Position numbers and translations under genes: made by a program. From NCBI GenBank assembly GCA_045601285.1, contig JAZRZJ010000014.1, forward strand, positions 1 to 64,000: 64,000 nucleotides of DNA. The letters are read 5' to 3'. This DNA comes from F23-B02 sp045601285 (lineage in GTDB: Bacteria > Bacillota > Clostridia > Oscillospirales > Oscillospiraceae). Positions 7,009 through 16,232 of the stretch are shown in pieces (position 1 is the stretch's first letter; every line of letters begins with the position of its first letter). The notes under the pieces were generated by a model, which saw only the letters and a list, made by a program, of their open reading frames with translations, ran no database searches and was not told the origin of the DNA.

Positions 7009-7604
7009 ACGAACTCTGGGTTATTGAAAATGAGATATATGACAGCGGTATAAGGCTTATCTGCGGTGTTGACGAGGCAGGCAGAGGTCCGCTTGCGGGT
7101 CCGGTTTGTGCCGCCGCCGTGATTTTGCCGAGAAACTGTGAAATCGAAGGTCTGAATGACTCAAAAAAGCTCTCGGAAAAACGCAGGGAAGCACTGTATG
7201 ACGTAATTATTGAGAAGGCAGTCAGCTACGGCATCGCCTTTGCAAGTGTTGAAGAAATTGAGGAATTGAACATTCTCAACGCCTCAATGCTTGCCATGAA
7301 CAGAGCGATTGCCCGGCTTGAGCCTGCTCCGGAGCTTGCGCTTATTGACGGCAACCGCAACAGCGCAATCGAATATCCCAGTCGCTGCGTAATTAAGGGT
7401 GACGCAAAATGTGCCGATATAGCCGCAGCGTCAATTCTCGCAAAGGTCACCCGTGACCGCTATATGCTTGAAATGGCAGAAAAATATCCGCAGTACAGCT
7501 TTGAGCAGCACAAGGGCTACGGCACAAAGCTTCATTATGCGGCGCTTCGTGAATACGGTCCCTGCGAAATTCACAGAATGAGCTTTTTGAGGAAGATGCA
7601 CTGA
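7005..7604 (+). CDS. rnhB: Ribonuclease HII
   Basis: At 199 residues this is a full-length type 2 RNase H, which cuts RNA in RNA-DNA hybrids and removes single ribonucleotides. Motifs: CGVDEAGRGPLAGPV with the DEAG catalytic pair, DSKKLSEKRRE, IDGN and AAASILAKVTRD. The ATG overlaps the rbgA stop, and GGAGAAG lies upstream. It is followed by yraN with a one-base overlap, an order very common in bacteria. Confidence 0.97.
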   Translation: MNELWVIENEIYDSGIRLICGVDEAGRGPLAGPVCAAAVILPRNCEIEGLNDSKKLSEKRREALYDVIIEKAVSYGIAFASVEEIEELNILNASMLAMNRAIARLEPAPELALIDGNRNSAIEYPSRCVIKGDAKCADIAAASILAKVTRDRYMLEMAEKYPQYSFEQHKGYGTKLHYAALREYGPCEIHRMSFLRKMH

Positions 7605-7969
7605 TGGATAAAAGAAATCTCGGCTCATGGGGAGAAAAGAAGGCGGCAAGCTATCTCAGACTGCACGGCTACAGAATTACGGATATGAACTGTACATACC
7701 GTCAGGGAGAGATTGATATTGTTGCGGAAAACAAAAAATATATCATTTTTGCAGAGGTAAAGCTGCGAAAAGATGCCAGTCACGGTGAGGCAAAGGAATT
7801 TGTAACCGCTGCAAAGCAGCGCCGTATTATCACCGCCGCTGAAATCTGGCTTTCGGAGCATGAATGCGATAAACAGCCGCGATTTGATGTAATAGAGCTT
7901 TACGCGCCTGACGGAATTGCCAGCAGGCACGTTACAATAAACCATATAGAAAATGCTTTTGAGGTGTAA
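7604..7969 (+). CDS. YraN family (UPF0102) nuclease-fold protein
   Basis: A 121-residue member of the UPF0102/YraN family, with the endonuclease-like signature GEKKAASYLRLHGY, GEIDIVAEN and IIFAEVKLR (the E...D...EVK pattern of restriction-endonuclease folds). The cellular role is not settled; the fold and its constant position beside rnhB suggest DNA or RNA processing. It is translationally coupled to rnhB and followed by thrC two bases later. Confidence 0.93.
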   Translation: MDKRNLGSWGEKKAASYLRLHGYRITDMNCTYRQGEIDIVAENKKYIIFAEVKLRKDASHGEAKEFVTAAKQRRIITAAEIWLSEHECDKQPRFDVIELYAPDGIASRHVTINHIENAFEV

Positions 7970-7971
7970 TT

Positions 7972-9450
7972 ATGATGTACTTCAGCACAAGAAATAAGAA
8001 TTACAAGGTTTCTGCAGCAGAGGCGATTGCAAAGGGACTTGCTGCCGATGGCGGACTCTTTGTTCCTGAATCCGTACCTGCCGTAAGTGCAGACGAAATA
8101 AGAGCCCTGTGCGATATGGACTACCGCGGCAGAGCCGTTGACATCATGTCACGTTATCTTGAGGAGTTCAGCAGGGAAGAGCTTGAGGGCTTTGTAAAGG
8201 CGGCCTACGGCGAGAATTTCGACCATAAGGAGATTGCTCCCGTACATTTTATTGACGATAATACCGGTGTTCTGGAGCTTTGGCACGGCCCTACCTGCGC
8301 ATTCAAGGATATGGCGCTTCAGATGCTGCCCCACCTGCTAACCGCATCTTTGAAAAAGTGCGGAGAGGAGCGCAAGGTGTGCATTCTCGTTGCCACCAGC
8401 GGTGACACGGGCAAGGCAGCTCTTGAGGGCTTTGCAGATGTCGAGGGCACCAAGATCCTCGTATTCTTCCCTCATAACGGAGTGTCCGATGTTCAGAAGC
8501 TGCAGATGATTACCCAGAGCGGCAAAAATGTAGGCGTATCAGCGGTTTACGGCAATTTTGACGATGCACAGACCGGCGTAAAGAGGATATTCTCCGACAG
8601 GGAATTTGCAGAAAAAATTTCCGAAAAGGGCTTCTTCCTTTCCTCCGCAAACTCTATTAACTGGGGCAGACTTCTTCCTCAGATCGCCTACTATTTCTCA
8701 GCCTACTGCGACTATGTAAATTCGGGCAAAATTGCCATGGGCGATGTAGTTGATTTTGCGGTTCCCACGGGTAATTTCGGCAATATTCTTGCCTGCTGGT
8801 ATGCAAAGAAGATGGGCCTTCCCGTAGGCAAGCTCCTTTGCGCTTCCAATGCGAACAACGTTCTCACTGACTTCTTTGCAAGCGGCGTTTACAACAAGAA
8901 CCGTCCCTTCCACTGCACGATTTCTCCCTCTATGGACATTCTGGTATCCAGTAACCTTGAGCGTCTGCTGTACTGCATCAGCGAAGATGACGAGCTTGTT
9001 GCCTCTTACATGAAGAGCCTGAGCGCAGAGGGAAGCTACACCGTTTCCGACGAAATTAAGGCTGTGATTTCCGATAATTTCTTGGGCGGCTTCTGCAACG
9101 ATGAAAGCACAAAGCAGCTTATTGCGGAGGTTTACAACAAGCGCGATTATCTTATTGATACTCACACTGCCGTAGCCTGCAAGGTTGTTGAGGACTACCG
9201 CAAGGCAAATCCCGTTGTGCCCACAATCGTTGTTTCCACCGCAAGCCCCTTTAAGTTCTGCGACAGCGTGCTTTCCGCACTCGGCAATGAATGCTGCGCA
9301 AGCGGCACCGAGCTTATTGAAAAGCTTTCCGAAACAACCGGACGGAAGGTGCCTTATCCTCTTGCCGATCTTGATAAGCGTGAACAGCGCTTTAAGGGCG
9401 TTTGCGAAAAGGAAAAGATGATCGAGGTTGTTGACAGCTTCCTTAGCTGA
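7972..9450 (+). CDS. thrC: Threonine synthase
   Basis: The 492-residue PLP enzyme converts O-phosphohomoserine to threonine. The N-terminal YFSTRN and the PLP-lysine motif WHGPTCAFKDMALQ (Lys112) are characteristic, as are TSGDTGKAAL and VPTGNFGN. Length matches the longer class of threonine synthases (yeast and E. coli type) rather than the short Bacillus type. The start is one of two adjacent ATG codons after GAGGTG. It is the last gene of the lepB unit and ends at a terminator. No T-box or other leader precedes it. Confidence 0.96.
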   Translation: MMYFSTRNKNYKVSAAEAIAKGLAADGGLFVPESVPAVSADEIRALCDMDYRGRAVDIMSRYLEEFSREELEGFVKAAYGENFDHKEIAPVHFIDDNTGVLELWHGPTCAFKDMALQMLPHLLTASLKKCGEERKVCILVATSGDTGKAALEGFADVEGTKILVFFPHNGVSDVQKLQMITQSGKNVGVSAVYGNFDDAQTGVKRIFSDREFAEKISEKGFFLSSANSINWGRLLPQIAYYFSAYCDYVNSGKIAMGDVVDFAVPTGNFGNILACWYAKKMGLPVGKLLCASNANNVLTDFFASGVYNKNRPFHCTISPSMDILVSSNLERLLYCISEDDELVASYMKSLSAEGSYTVSDEIKAVISDNFLGGFCNDESTKQLIAEVYNKRDYLIDTHTAVACKVVEDYRKANPVVPTIVVSTASPFKFCDSVLSALGNECCASGTELIEKLSETTGRKVPYPLADLDKREQRFKGVCEKEKMIEVVDSFLS

Positions 9451-9455
9451 TATGT

Positions 9456-9479
9456 AAAAACGGGATTTCTCCCGTTTTT
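9456..9479. terminator. Terminator between thrC and the DUF1540 gene
   Basis: Ten-base stem (9456-9465 with 9470-9479, AAAAACGGGA) with loop TTTC. T runs occur in both senses, so it can serve thrC on the plus strand and the convergent DUF1540 gene on the minus strand. Confidence 0.8.
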
Positions 9480-9485
9480 GAATGA

Positions 9486-9668
9486 TTAATCGCAGCAGCC
9501 TCTGGGACAGAAGGTGGAGCAGTAGGTCTCACCCTTGGTAGAAGCCCTTTCGTTCTCAACTTCGATGCTTGATGCAGAGCACTTTCTGTCACGGGTGTTG
9601 TACTTGCAGTTGGTTACATCGCAGCCCACACCGGTAATTTTGCTGTCCTCGAAGTTTATTTCGCTCAT
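9486..9668 (-). CDS. DUF1540 small cysteine-rich protein
   Basis: A 60-residue protein with the DUF1540 pattern ITGVGCDVTNCKYN, a later C...SIEVENE and a TYCSTFCPRGCC tail; seven cysteines suggest a metal site. The start at 9668 is chosen because GGAGGTAAAG lies just before it; an in-frame ATG at 9683 lies upstream of that ribosome binding site and is rejected. The function is unknown. It stands alone on the minus strand, convergent with thrC and divergent from the metallophosphoesterase gene. Confidence 0.9.
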   Translation of the reverse strand: MSEINFEDSKITGVGCDVTNCKYNTRDRKCSASSIEVENERASTKGETYCSTFCPRGCCD

Positions 9669-9688
9669 AGTCTTTACCTCCATTTATA

Positions 9689-9703
9689 TTTGCCTGTGGC
9701 AAA
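9689..9703. promoter_or_regulatory. Inverted repeat in the divergent DUF1540/phosphoesterase gap
   Basis: TTTGCC-TGT-GGCAAA is a perfect 6-base inverted repeat in the 76-base gap between the two divergent genes. It could be an operator, but this rests only on position and symmetry. Confidence 0.25.
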
Positions 9704-9744
9704 CATAGTATCTGTATTATTATTTCTCTTTATTCGGAGGCAAT

Positions 9745-10431
9745 ATGTCCTTATATACGATCGGCGATCTGCATCTTTCCCTCGGAACTGAAAAGCCCAT
9801 GGACGTTTTCGGCGGAAGATGGGAAAACTATGTTGAAAAAATTTCAGACGGGTTTTCGTCATTGACTGATGATGACCTAACGGTTATCTGCGGGGACATT
9901 ACCTGGGGAATGACTATGGACGAGGCATTGGAGGATTTTCTTTTCATCGAACGTCTTCCGGGACGAAAAATTATCCTCAAGGGCAATCACGATTACTGGT
10001 GGACAACTGCCGCAAAAGCCAAAAAATTCTTTAATGAGCATGAAATAAAAACAATTGAGGTTCTTCATAATAACTGCTTTGAGTATGAAGATATTGCAAT
10101 ATGCGGTACACGCGGCTGGTTTTATGAGGAAAGCAAGAACGATGAGCATGACAAAAAGATAATGAACCGTGAATGTATGCGGCTTGAGGCATCGCTGAAG
10201 GCGGCAGGGGATAAGCGAAAATTCGTTTTTCTTCATTATCCCCCGAAATATCAGGGCTATGAATGTCCGGAAATCCTTGAGCTTCTGCAAAAATACAGCG
10301 TTGAGCTTTGCTGCTACGGTCATATTCACAGCGCAGGCTGTGCCTTTGCCTTTAACGGAATGTATAACGGAACCGGGCATTTACTTGTTTCTGCTGACTA
10401 TATACAGTTCAGACCGAAAAAACTCATATAG
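9745..10431 (+). CDS. Calcineurin-like metallophosphoesterase
   Basis: A 228-residue soluble protein with the full set of metallophosphoesterase motifs: GDLHLS at the N terminus, GDITWG, GNHDYWW and GHIHS near the end. These supply the two-metal site. It resembles the COG1768 group of predicted phosphohydrolases, whose substrate is not known. A GGAGG site lies six bases before the ATG. It is a single-gene unit between the divergent DUF1540 gene and the tig promoter. Confidence 0.9.
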   Translation: MSLYTIGDLHLSLGTEKPMDVFGGRWENYVEKISDGFSSLTDDDLTVICGDITWGMTMDEALEDFLFIERLPGRKIILKGNHDYWWTTAAKAKKFFNEHEIKTIEVLHNNCFEYEDIAICGTRGWFYEESKNDEHDKKIMNRECMRLEASLKAAGDKRKFVFLHYPPKYQGYECPEILELLQKYSVELCCYGHIHSAGCAFAFNGMYNGTGHLLVSADYIQFRPKKLI

Positions 10432-10454
10432 TCTACAATATTTATAAAAAAATA

Positions 10455-10483
10455 TTGCTTTTAACGGTATAATCTGTTATGAT
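10455..10483 (+). promoter_or_regulatory. Promoter of tig (and probably clpP-clpX)
   Basis: TTGCTT (10455-10460), 17 bases, TATGAT (10478-10483), 42 bases before the tig start. No CIRCE-type or CtsR-type repeat is visible nearby. Confidence 0.65.
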
Positions 10484-10525
10484 ATCGTGGTGTTTGAATG
10501 AACATTATTAGGAGGAAGTTAACCA

Positions 10526-11806
10526 ATGATAGTCAAGAATATTGAAAAGAAAGAAGACAAAACCGCAAGCTTTCAGGTAGAAATCGACGCAGCTGAGTTT
10601 GATGTTGCCGTAAACAAGGCATACAACAAGGCCAAGGGCAGCATCAGCGTTCCCGGCTTCCGCAAGGGCAAAGCACCCCGTGCAATCATCGAGAATATGT
10701 ACGGCGAAGACGCATTCTATCAGGACGCAATGGACGACCTGTGCGGCGAAGCATTCGGCTTCGGCATTGAAAACAGCGGTATTAAAATAATCGGCAGACC
10801 CTCTATCACCAGTGTTGACCTCAGCGATGAGAAGGTTCTGACCTATGACTTTGCCGTAGAGCTTTATCCCGAAGTAACCCTCGGTCAATACAGAGACATT
10901 GTTGTCAAGAAGGAAGAAGCAGTTGTCACCGATGAAATGGTCGACGCAAAGATCGAGGAAGTCCGCAAGCGCAATGCACGCATGGTCGACGTTGACCGTC
11001 CTGCAGAGATGGGCGACACCGCAAACATCGACTTTGACGGTTACCTCAACGGCGAAGCCTTTGACGGCGGCAAGGCAGAGGGCTTCAGTCTTGAGCTCGG
11101 CTCCAACACCTTCGTTCCCGGCTTTGAGGAGCAGGTAGTTGGTATGCAGATAGGCGAGGAGAAGGACCTTGACATTACCTTCCCCGAGAACTATGTTGAA
11201 GACCTTGCAGGCAAGGCAGTTGTTTTCAAGGTAAAGCTCAACGGTCTTACCATGGCAGAGCTTCCCGAGCTTGATGACGAGTTCGCTCAGGACGTTTCCG
11301 AGTTTGACACGCTTGAAGAGTACAAGGCTGACCTCCGCGAAGACCTTCTCGTTGAGGAGCAGGACCGCGTTGACACCAAGTTCCGCAGTGATGTTATGGA
11401 AAAGGCCTGCGACAACCTCGTTGTTGAAGTTCCCGAGACCATGATTATGGAAAAGCTGGACGATATGCTCCGCAACTATGCAGCACAGTTCGGCATTAAC
11501 GATAAGGACATTTCCACCGAAGAGCTCATCAAGCTTATGGGTATTGATGACGAAACCATGGAAACCGCACTCCGTCCCTCCGCAATTGCTCAGGTAAAGC
11601 AGGATATGCTGTTCGAGGCAATTGTTGCTGAAGAGAAGCTTGAGGTTAATGAAGACGAGCTTGCCGAGTACGTTCAGGGCGCTGCACAGACCGTTGGCGC
11701 AAAGCCCGAAGATATTATCGAGCACTTCGGCATCGGCTTCATCAGAAGCGAGTTCCTTAAGGAAAAGGCAAGCAGAATCATCATCGAGACTGCAACTGCT
11801 GAATAA
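10526..11806 (+). CDS. tig: Trigger factor
   Basis: The 426-residue ribosome-bound chaperone and prolyl isomerase. The N-terminal ribosome-binding domain has VPGFRKGKAPR (residues about 44-54), the FKBP-type domain follows (GDTANIDFDGYLNGEAFDGG, near residue 160), and the helical C-terminal domain completes it. AGGAGG precedes the ATG. It heads the tig-clpP-clpX-lon-engB run common in Firmicutes. The codon bias is strong, fitting an abundant protein. Confidence 0.97.
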   Translation: MIVKNIEKKEDKTASFQVEIDAAEFDVAVNKAYNKAKGSISVPGFRKGKAPRAIIENMYGEDAFYQDAMDDLCGEAFGFGIENSGIKIIGRPSITSVDLSDEKVLTYDFAVELYPEVTLGQYRDIVVKKEEAVVTDEMVDAKIEEVRKRNARMVDVDRPAEMGDTANIDFDGYLNGEAFDGGKAEGFSLELGSNTFVPGFEEQVVGMQIGEEKDLDITFPENYVEDLAGKAVVFKVKLNGLTMAELPELDDEFAQDVSEFDTLEEYKADLREDLLVEEQDRVDTKFRSDVMEKACDNLVVEVPETMIMEKLDDMLRNYAAQFGINDKDISTEELIKLMGIDDETMETALRPSAIAQVKQDMLFEAIVAEEKLEVNEDELAEYVQGAAQTVGAKPEDIIEHFGIGFIRSEFLKEKASRIIIETATAE

Positions 11807-11866
11807 TAAAAGTTTTATTCGGATATGATCTCCTGGATAAGCCAATTTTGAAAAGGAGAACCAAAT

Positions 11867-12448
11867 ATGAGTTTAGTACCCTATGTAGTTGAACAGACAA
11901 GCCGCGGTGAGCGTTCATACGATATATTCTCAAGACTGCTCAATGACAGAATTGTAATGCTGTCCGAGGAAGTCAATGACGCAACCGCAAGTCTTATCGT
12001 TGCCCAGCTTCTTTACCTTGAAGCTCAGGATCCGGACAAGGACATTACCTTCTACATTAACAGCCCCGGCGGAAGCGTTACCGCAGGTATGGCGATCTAC
12101 GATACCATGCAGTATATAAAACCCGATGTATGCACCGTCTGCGTTGGCATGGCGGCATCAATGGGCGCGTTCCTGCTGTCAAGCGGTGCAAAGGGAAAGC
12201 GTAAGGCACTGCCTAATTCCGAAATCATGATTCACCAGCCCTCCGGCGGAAGCAAGGGTCAGTGCACCGATATTCAGATTCAGGCAGAACAGATTCTGAA
12301 GATTAAGCGTAATCTGAACCGTATTCTTGCCGAAAACACCGGCAAGCCGGTTGAAACCGTAGAGCGCGATTGCGAGCGTGACCATTTCATGTCCGCAGCA
12401 GAAGCTATGGAATACGGCCTTATCGACGAAGTAATTGCAAAGCGTTGA
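11867..12448 (+). CDS. clpP: ATP-dependent Clp protease proteolytic subunit
   Basis: A 193-residue serine peptidase that forms the two-ring proteolytic chamber. Catalytic Ser98 lies in GMAASMGAFL and His123 in MIHQPSGG. Length and sequence are typical. AAGGAG precedes the ATG. It is followed by clpX, with a stem-loop in the gap, so ClpX level may be set partly by partial termination there. Confidence 0.97.
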   Translation: MSLVPYVVEQTSRGERSYDIFSRLLNDRIVMLSEEVNDATASLIVAQLLYLEAQDPDKDITFYINSPGGSVTAGMAIYDTMQYIKPDVCTVCVGMAASMGAFLLSSGAKGKRKALPNSEIMIHQPSGGSKGQCTDIQIQAEQILKIKRNLNRILAENTGKPVETVERDCERDHFMSAAEAMEYGLIDEVIAKR

Positions 12449-12452
12449 GATT

Positions 12453-12480
12453 GATGGGGGAACATAGCTGTTCCCTCATC
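12453..12480 (+). terminator. Stem-loop between clpP and clpX
   Basis: Twelve-base stem with one G-T pair (12453-12464 with 12469-12480) followed by a mixed T-rich stretch (CTTTATC). The weak T tract suggests partial termination or transcript protection rather than a full stop. Confidence 0.5.
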
Positions 12481-12508
12481 TTTATCTAATTATTATTGAG
12501 GTATATAC

Positions 12509-13753
12509 ATGGCAAAAACCGATGATAAAAGAAGCATAAAGTGCTCATTCTGCGGCAAAACACAGAATCAGATAGGCAGACTCATTGCCGGCAACGGCGC
12601 TTACATCTGCGATGAATGTGTTAAGCTTTGCATGAACATAATTGATGAGGACGGGGTAAGTCCGATTATGGACACCGACGGCAACCGCCTTACCTTTGAA
12701 AATCTGCTCAGACCCTCTCAGATAAAGGCAAAGCTTGACCAGTATATCGTAGGGCAGGATAAGGCAAAAACCGTTCTTGCCGTTGCGGTTTACAATCACT
12801 ATAAGCGCATTCTTTATGCAGGGGAAAACGATGTTGAGCTTCAGAAGAGCAACGTTCTGCTTATAGGTCCCACGGGCAGCGGCAAAACGCTTTTTGCCCA
12901 GTCCCTTGCAAAGATGCTTGACGTGCCCTTCGCTATTGCGGACGCAACCACGCTTACAGAGGCGGGCTATGTGGGCGAGGACGTTGAAAATATTCTTCTC
13001 AGGCTCATTCAGGCTGCGGACTTTAATGTAGAGCGTGCGGAAAAGGGCATTATCTACATTGACGAGATAGACAAGATTGCGCGCAAGAGCGAAAATACCT
13101 CCATCACCCGTGATGTTTCCGGTGAAGGTGTTCAGCAGGCGCTGCTCAAGCTGCTTGAAGGCACAGTTGCAAATGTTCCTCCTCAGGGCGGTCGCAAGCA
13201 TCCCCATCAGGAGTTCATTAAGATCGACACCACGAATATTTTGTTCATCTGCGGCGGCGCTTTTGACGGTCTTGATAAAATCGTTGAAAAGCGCACCAAG
13301 AAGACCACCATCGGCTTCGGCGCGGAGATTAAGAGCGCAAGCGAGCGCGATGTTGGTGAGCTGCTTGCTCAGGTGCAGCAGCACGATCTGCTGAAGTTCG
13401 GCATTATTCCCGAGCTTATCGGCAGACTTCCCGTAATTGCCCCTCTGCGTTCCCTAAGCCGTGATGATCTTGTCCGTATTCTGACCGAGCCTAAGAATGC
13501 AATGACCAAGCAGTATCAGGCGCTTATGGGTATTGACTGCGTTGACCTTGAGTTTAAGCCCGAAGCACTTGCTGCAATTGCAGATAAGGCAATAGAAATG
13601 AAAATCGGCGCACGCGGACTGCGCAGCGTAATGGAAAATGTAATGACGGATATAATGTACAGTGTACCGTCTGACGTCACTATCGAGAAAGTAATCATAA
13701 CCGCCGACTGTGTGAAGAATAACACCAGCCCCGACGTTATCCGAAAGAACTGA
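12509..13753 (+). CDS. clpX: ClpX ATPase subunit of ClpXP
   Basis: The 414-residue AAA+ unfoldase delivers proteins to ClpP. The N-terminal zinc domain has CSFCGK and CDECVKLC, the Walker A motif is GPTGSGKT (about residues 120-127), Walker B is IYIDEIDKI, and an IGF loop for ClpP contact is visible as IGFGAE. The length is normal. It follows clpP by 60 bases and is separated from lon by a hairpin. Confidence 0.97.
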   Translation: MAKTDDKRSIKCSFCGKTQNQIGRLIAGNGAYICDECVKLCMNIIDEDGVSPIMDTDGNRLTFENLLRPSQIKAKLDQYIVGQDKAKTVLAVAVYNHYKRILYAGENDVELQKSNVLLIGPTGSGKTLFAQSLAKMLDVPFAIADATTLTEAGYVGEDVENILLRLIQAADFNVERAEKGIIYIDEIDKIARKSENTSITRDVSGEGVQQALLKLLEGTVANVPPQGGRKHPHQEFIKIDTTNILFICGGAFDGLDKIVEKRTKKTTIGFGAEIKSASERDVGELLAQVQQHDLLKFGIIPELIGRLPVIAPLRSLSRDDLVRILTEPKNAMTKQYQALMGIDCVDLEFKPEALAAIADKAIEMKIGARGLRSVMENVMTDIMYSVPSDVTIEKVIITADCVKNNTSPDVIRKN

Positions 13754-13763
13754 TATCTTTTTA

Positions 13764-13799
13764 CGCAAGACGGGGTACTTGTCTCGTCTTGCGCTTTTA
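13764..13799 (+). terminator. Hairpin with T-rich tail between clpX and lon
   Basis: Nine-base perfect stem CGCAAGACG (13764-13772) and CGTCTTGCG (13785-13793), 12-base loop, then CTTTTATT. It lies just upstream of the lon ribosome binding site. Confidence 0.6.
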
Positions 13800-13818
13800 T
13801 TCCAAGGGAGTGAAAAAC

Positions 13819-16224
13819 ATGGGTTTAATTAACAGAGAAAACACACGCACGCTGCCTATTCTGGCTCTGCGCGGACTTAATATATTCCCGGGAATGCTGC
13901 TTAACTTCGATGTTGAGCGTCCCGCATCTCTGGCTGCACTCAATCAGGCAATGAACGGTAACCAGGAAATATTCCTTGTTACCCAAAAGGATATTGCCAC
14001 TGATATTCCCACGGTCAATGACCTTTACGGCATTGGCATGGTCTGCCGCGTAAGGCAGATGGTGCGTCAGCCCGGCGGCAAGCTCTGCAAGGTCATGGTT
14101 GAGGGTATTTACAGAGGTGCAATTACTGAAATTCATTATGAAACACCGAATTTCTTCGGTGATATAGTACGCATTCCCGATAAATCTGACAGAGGAACGG
14201 ACGCCGCAAAGCTCGAAGCCCTTATGAGAACTGCCGTCGGATATTTTGACGAATATGTTCGTCTTTCCGGTACAATGGCACCGGAGATGATTCTCAATGT
14301 GGTAATGAGCAAGGACCCTGCTTATGTGTCCAACTACATTGCGCAGAACGTTCATTTCCTCTATACCGAAAAACAAAAGCTCCTTGAGGAGCTTCACCCC
14401 GTAAGACGCCTTGAAAGGCTTGTTGAGATGCTGAGCCATGAGCTTGACGTAATGTCAATTGAGCAGGAGCTTGCCGAGGCTACCAACGAGCAGATGAGCA
14501 AGAACCAGCGCGAATACTATCTGCGCGAGGAAATGAAAATCATTCAGCAGGAGCTTGGCGAGGACGACATCGGCGATGAGATTGGCGAGTTCAAGGCAAA
14601 AATCCGCGAGATGAATCTTGACAAGCCCGTTGAAGAAAAGCTTCTGAAGGAGGTTTCCCACCTTGCAAAGCAGCCCTTCGGCTCTGTTGAGGCTACGGTT
14701 ATCAGAAACTATATTGAAACCTGCCTTGAGCTTCCCTGGGGCATTAAAACCGAGGAAACTCTTGATATTGATGCCGCAAGAAAAATGCTTGATGAGGACC
14801 ACTTCGGTCTTGAAAAAGTCAAGGAGCGCGTCATTGAATATCTTGCGGTAAGAAAGCTTGCCCCCGAAATGAAGAGCAGCCTGCTCTGCTTTGTAGGCCC
14901 TCCGGGAACCGGTAAGACAAGCATCGCAATGAGTATCGCAAGGGCTGCAAACAGAAATCTTGTGCGTATTTCTCTTGGCGGTGTGCATGATGAGGCGGAA
15001 ATCCGCGGTCATAGAAAGACTTATGTGGGTGCAATGCCCGGACGTATTATAAACGGCCTGCGCATTGCAAAAAGCAGTAATCCGCTTATGGTGCTTGATG
15101 AGATAGACAAGCTGGGTTCAGACTATCGCGGCGATCCCTCTGCCGCACTTCTTGAGGCTCTTGACCCCGAACAGAACAGCACCTTCAGGGATAATTTCCT
15201 TGAGCTTCCCTATGACCTGTCCGATGTTTTCTTTATCACAACGGCAAATACAACGGAGACAATTCCCAAAGCGCTTCTTGACCGCATGGAAGTTATTGAG
15301 CTTTCAAGCTATACCGACGAGGAGAAGCTCCAGATCGCAAAGAATCATCTGCTTCCGAAGCAGCGCAAAAAGCACGGTCTTAACGGACGTCAGCTTAAGA
15401 TAAGCGACGATGCAATCCGTGAGATCATCAGCCTGTACTCCCGTGAGGCAGGCGTCAGAACGCTTGAAAGGCTTATTGCGGCTGTCTGCCGCAAGTGTGC
15501 GGTTATTATCGGCAACGGCGAAAAGAAGAGCGTAAACCTCCGTGCAGGTATGCTGAGCGATTATCTCGGTGCGCCTAAGTTCAAGCCCGAGAAGACAAGA
15601 ATCAGCGATGAAATCGGTCTTGTACGCGGTCTTGCATGGACTTCGGCAGGCGGAGAGGTGCTTGATGTTGAGGTTGCAGTTGTTGAGGGTACCGGCAAGC
15701 TTGAGCTTACGGGCAACCTCGGCGACGTTATGAAGGAATCCTGCCATGCGGCTGTAACCTATATCCGCAGCCGTGCGGATACTCTCGGAATTGACAAGGA
15801 GTTTTACAAGAACAGGGATATCCACATTCATTTTCCGGAAGCCGCCGTTCCCAAGGACGGTCCTTCCGCCGGAATTACTATCTGTCTGGCTATTATTTCC
15901 GCGCTCACCGGCAGACCGGTGCGCCATGATGTAGCCATGACCGGCGAAATCAGCCTCCGCGGAAGAGTGCTTGCAATCGGCGGACTCAAGGAAAAGACTA
16001 TGGCGGCGATGCGCAACGGGGTAAAGACCGTAATTATTCCTGCCGACAACGAGGCGGATCTTGCGGAAATTGACCCCAGAGTTTACGCGGCGCTTAACTT
16101 CATTGTTGTTGACCACATGGACAAGGTGGTTGAAAACGCGCTTGTCAGCATTGAGGCTGAAAACAAAAACGAGGTTGTAATTCCCGTACCCGCAAAGATG
16201 GGCGGCAGAGAAATAAGACAATAA
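13819..16224 (+). CDS. lon: Lon protease
   Basis: The 801-residue ATP-dependent protease of the LonA class: N-terminal substrate-binding domain (PILALRGLNIFPGM at the start), coiled middle region, AAA+ module with GPPGTGKT at about residue 360, and a protease domain with catalytic serine in PKDGPSAG (residue 683) and lysine in GGLKEK. I take the ATG at 13819 after AAGGGAGTGA; an in-frame start at 13789 lies inside the hairpin region and is unlikely. It follows clpX and precedes engB by eight bases. Confidence 0.97.
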   Translation: MGLINRENTRTLPILALRGLNIFPGMLLNFDVERPASLAALNQAMNGNQEIFLVTQKDIATDIPTVNDLYGIGMVCRVRQMVRQPGGKLCKVMVEGIYRGAITEIHYETPNFFGDIVRIPDKSDRGTDAAKLEALMRTAVGYFDEYVRLSGTMAPEMILNVVMSKDPAYVSNYIAQNVHFLYTEKQKLLEELHPVRRLERLVEMLSHELDVMSIEQELAEATNEQMSKNQREYYLREEMKIIQQELGEDDIGDEIGEFKAKIREMNLDKPVEEKLLKEVSHLAKQPFGSVEATVIRNYIETCLELPWGIKTEETLDIDAARKMLDEDHFGLEKVKERVIEYLAVRKLAPEMKSSLLCFVGPPGTGKTSIAMSIARAANRNLVRISLGGVHDEAEIRGHRKTYVGAMPGRIINGLRIAKSSNPLMVLDEIDKLGSDYRGDPSAALLEALDPEQNSTFRDNFLELPYDLSDVFFITTANTTETIPKALLDRMEVIELSSYTDEEKLQIAKNHLLPKQRKKHGLNGRQLKISDDAIREIISLYSREAGVRTLERLIAAVCRKCAVIIGNGEKKSVNLRAGMLSDYLGAPKFKPEKTRISDEIGLVRGLAWTSAGGEVLDVEVAVVEGTGKLELTGNLGDVMKESCHAAVTYIRSRADTLGIDKEFYKNRDIHIHFPEAAVPKDGPSAGITICLAIISALTGRPVRHDVAMTGEISLRGRVLAIGGLKEKTMAAMRNGVKTVIIPADNEADLAEIDPRVYAALNFIVVDHMDKVVENALVSIEAENKNEVVIPVPAKMGGREIRQ

Positions 16225-16232
16225 GGTGTTTT

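Noticed and set aside
10508..11845. A 445-residue open frame on the minus strand
   Set aside because: It lies wholly opposite tig, whose codon bias produces long antisense frames; the peptide is cysteine- and leucine-rich with no motif.
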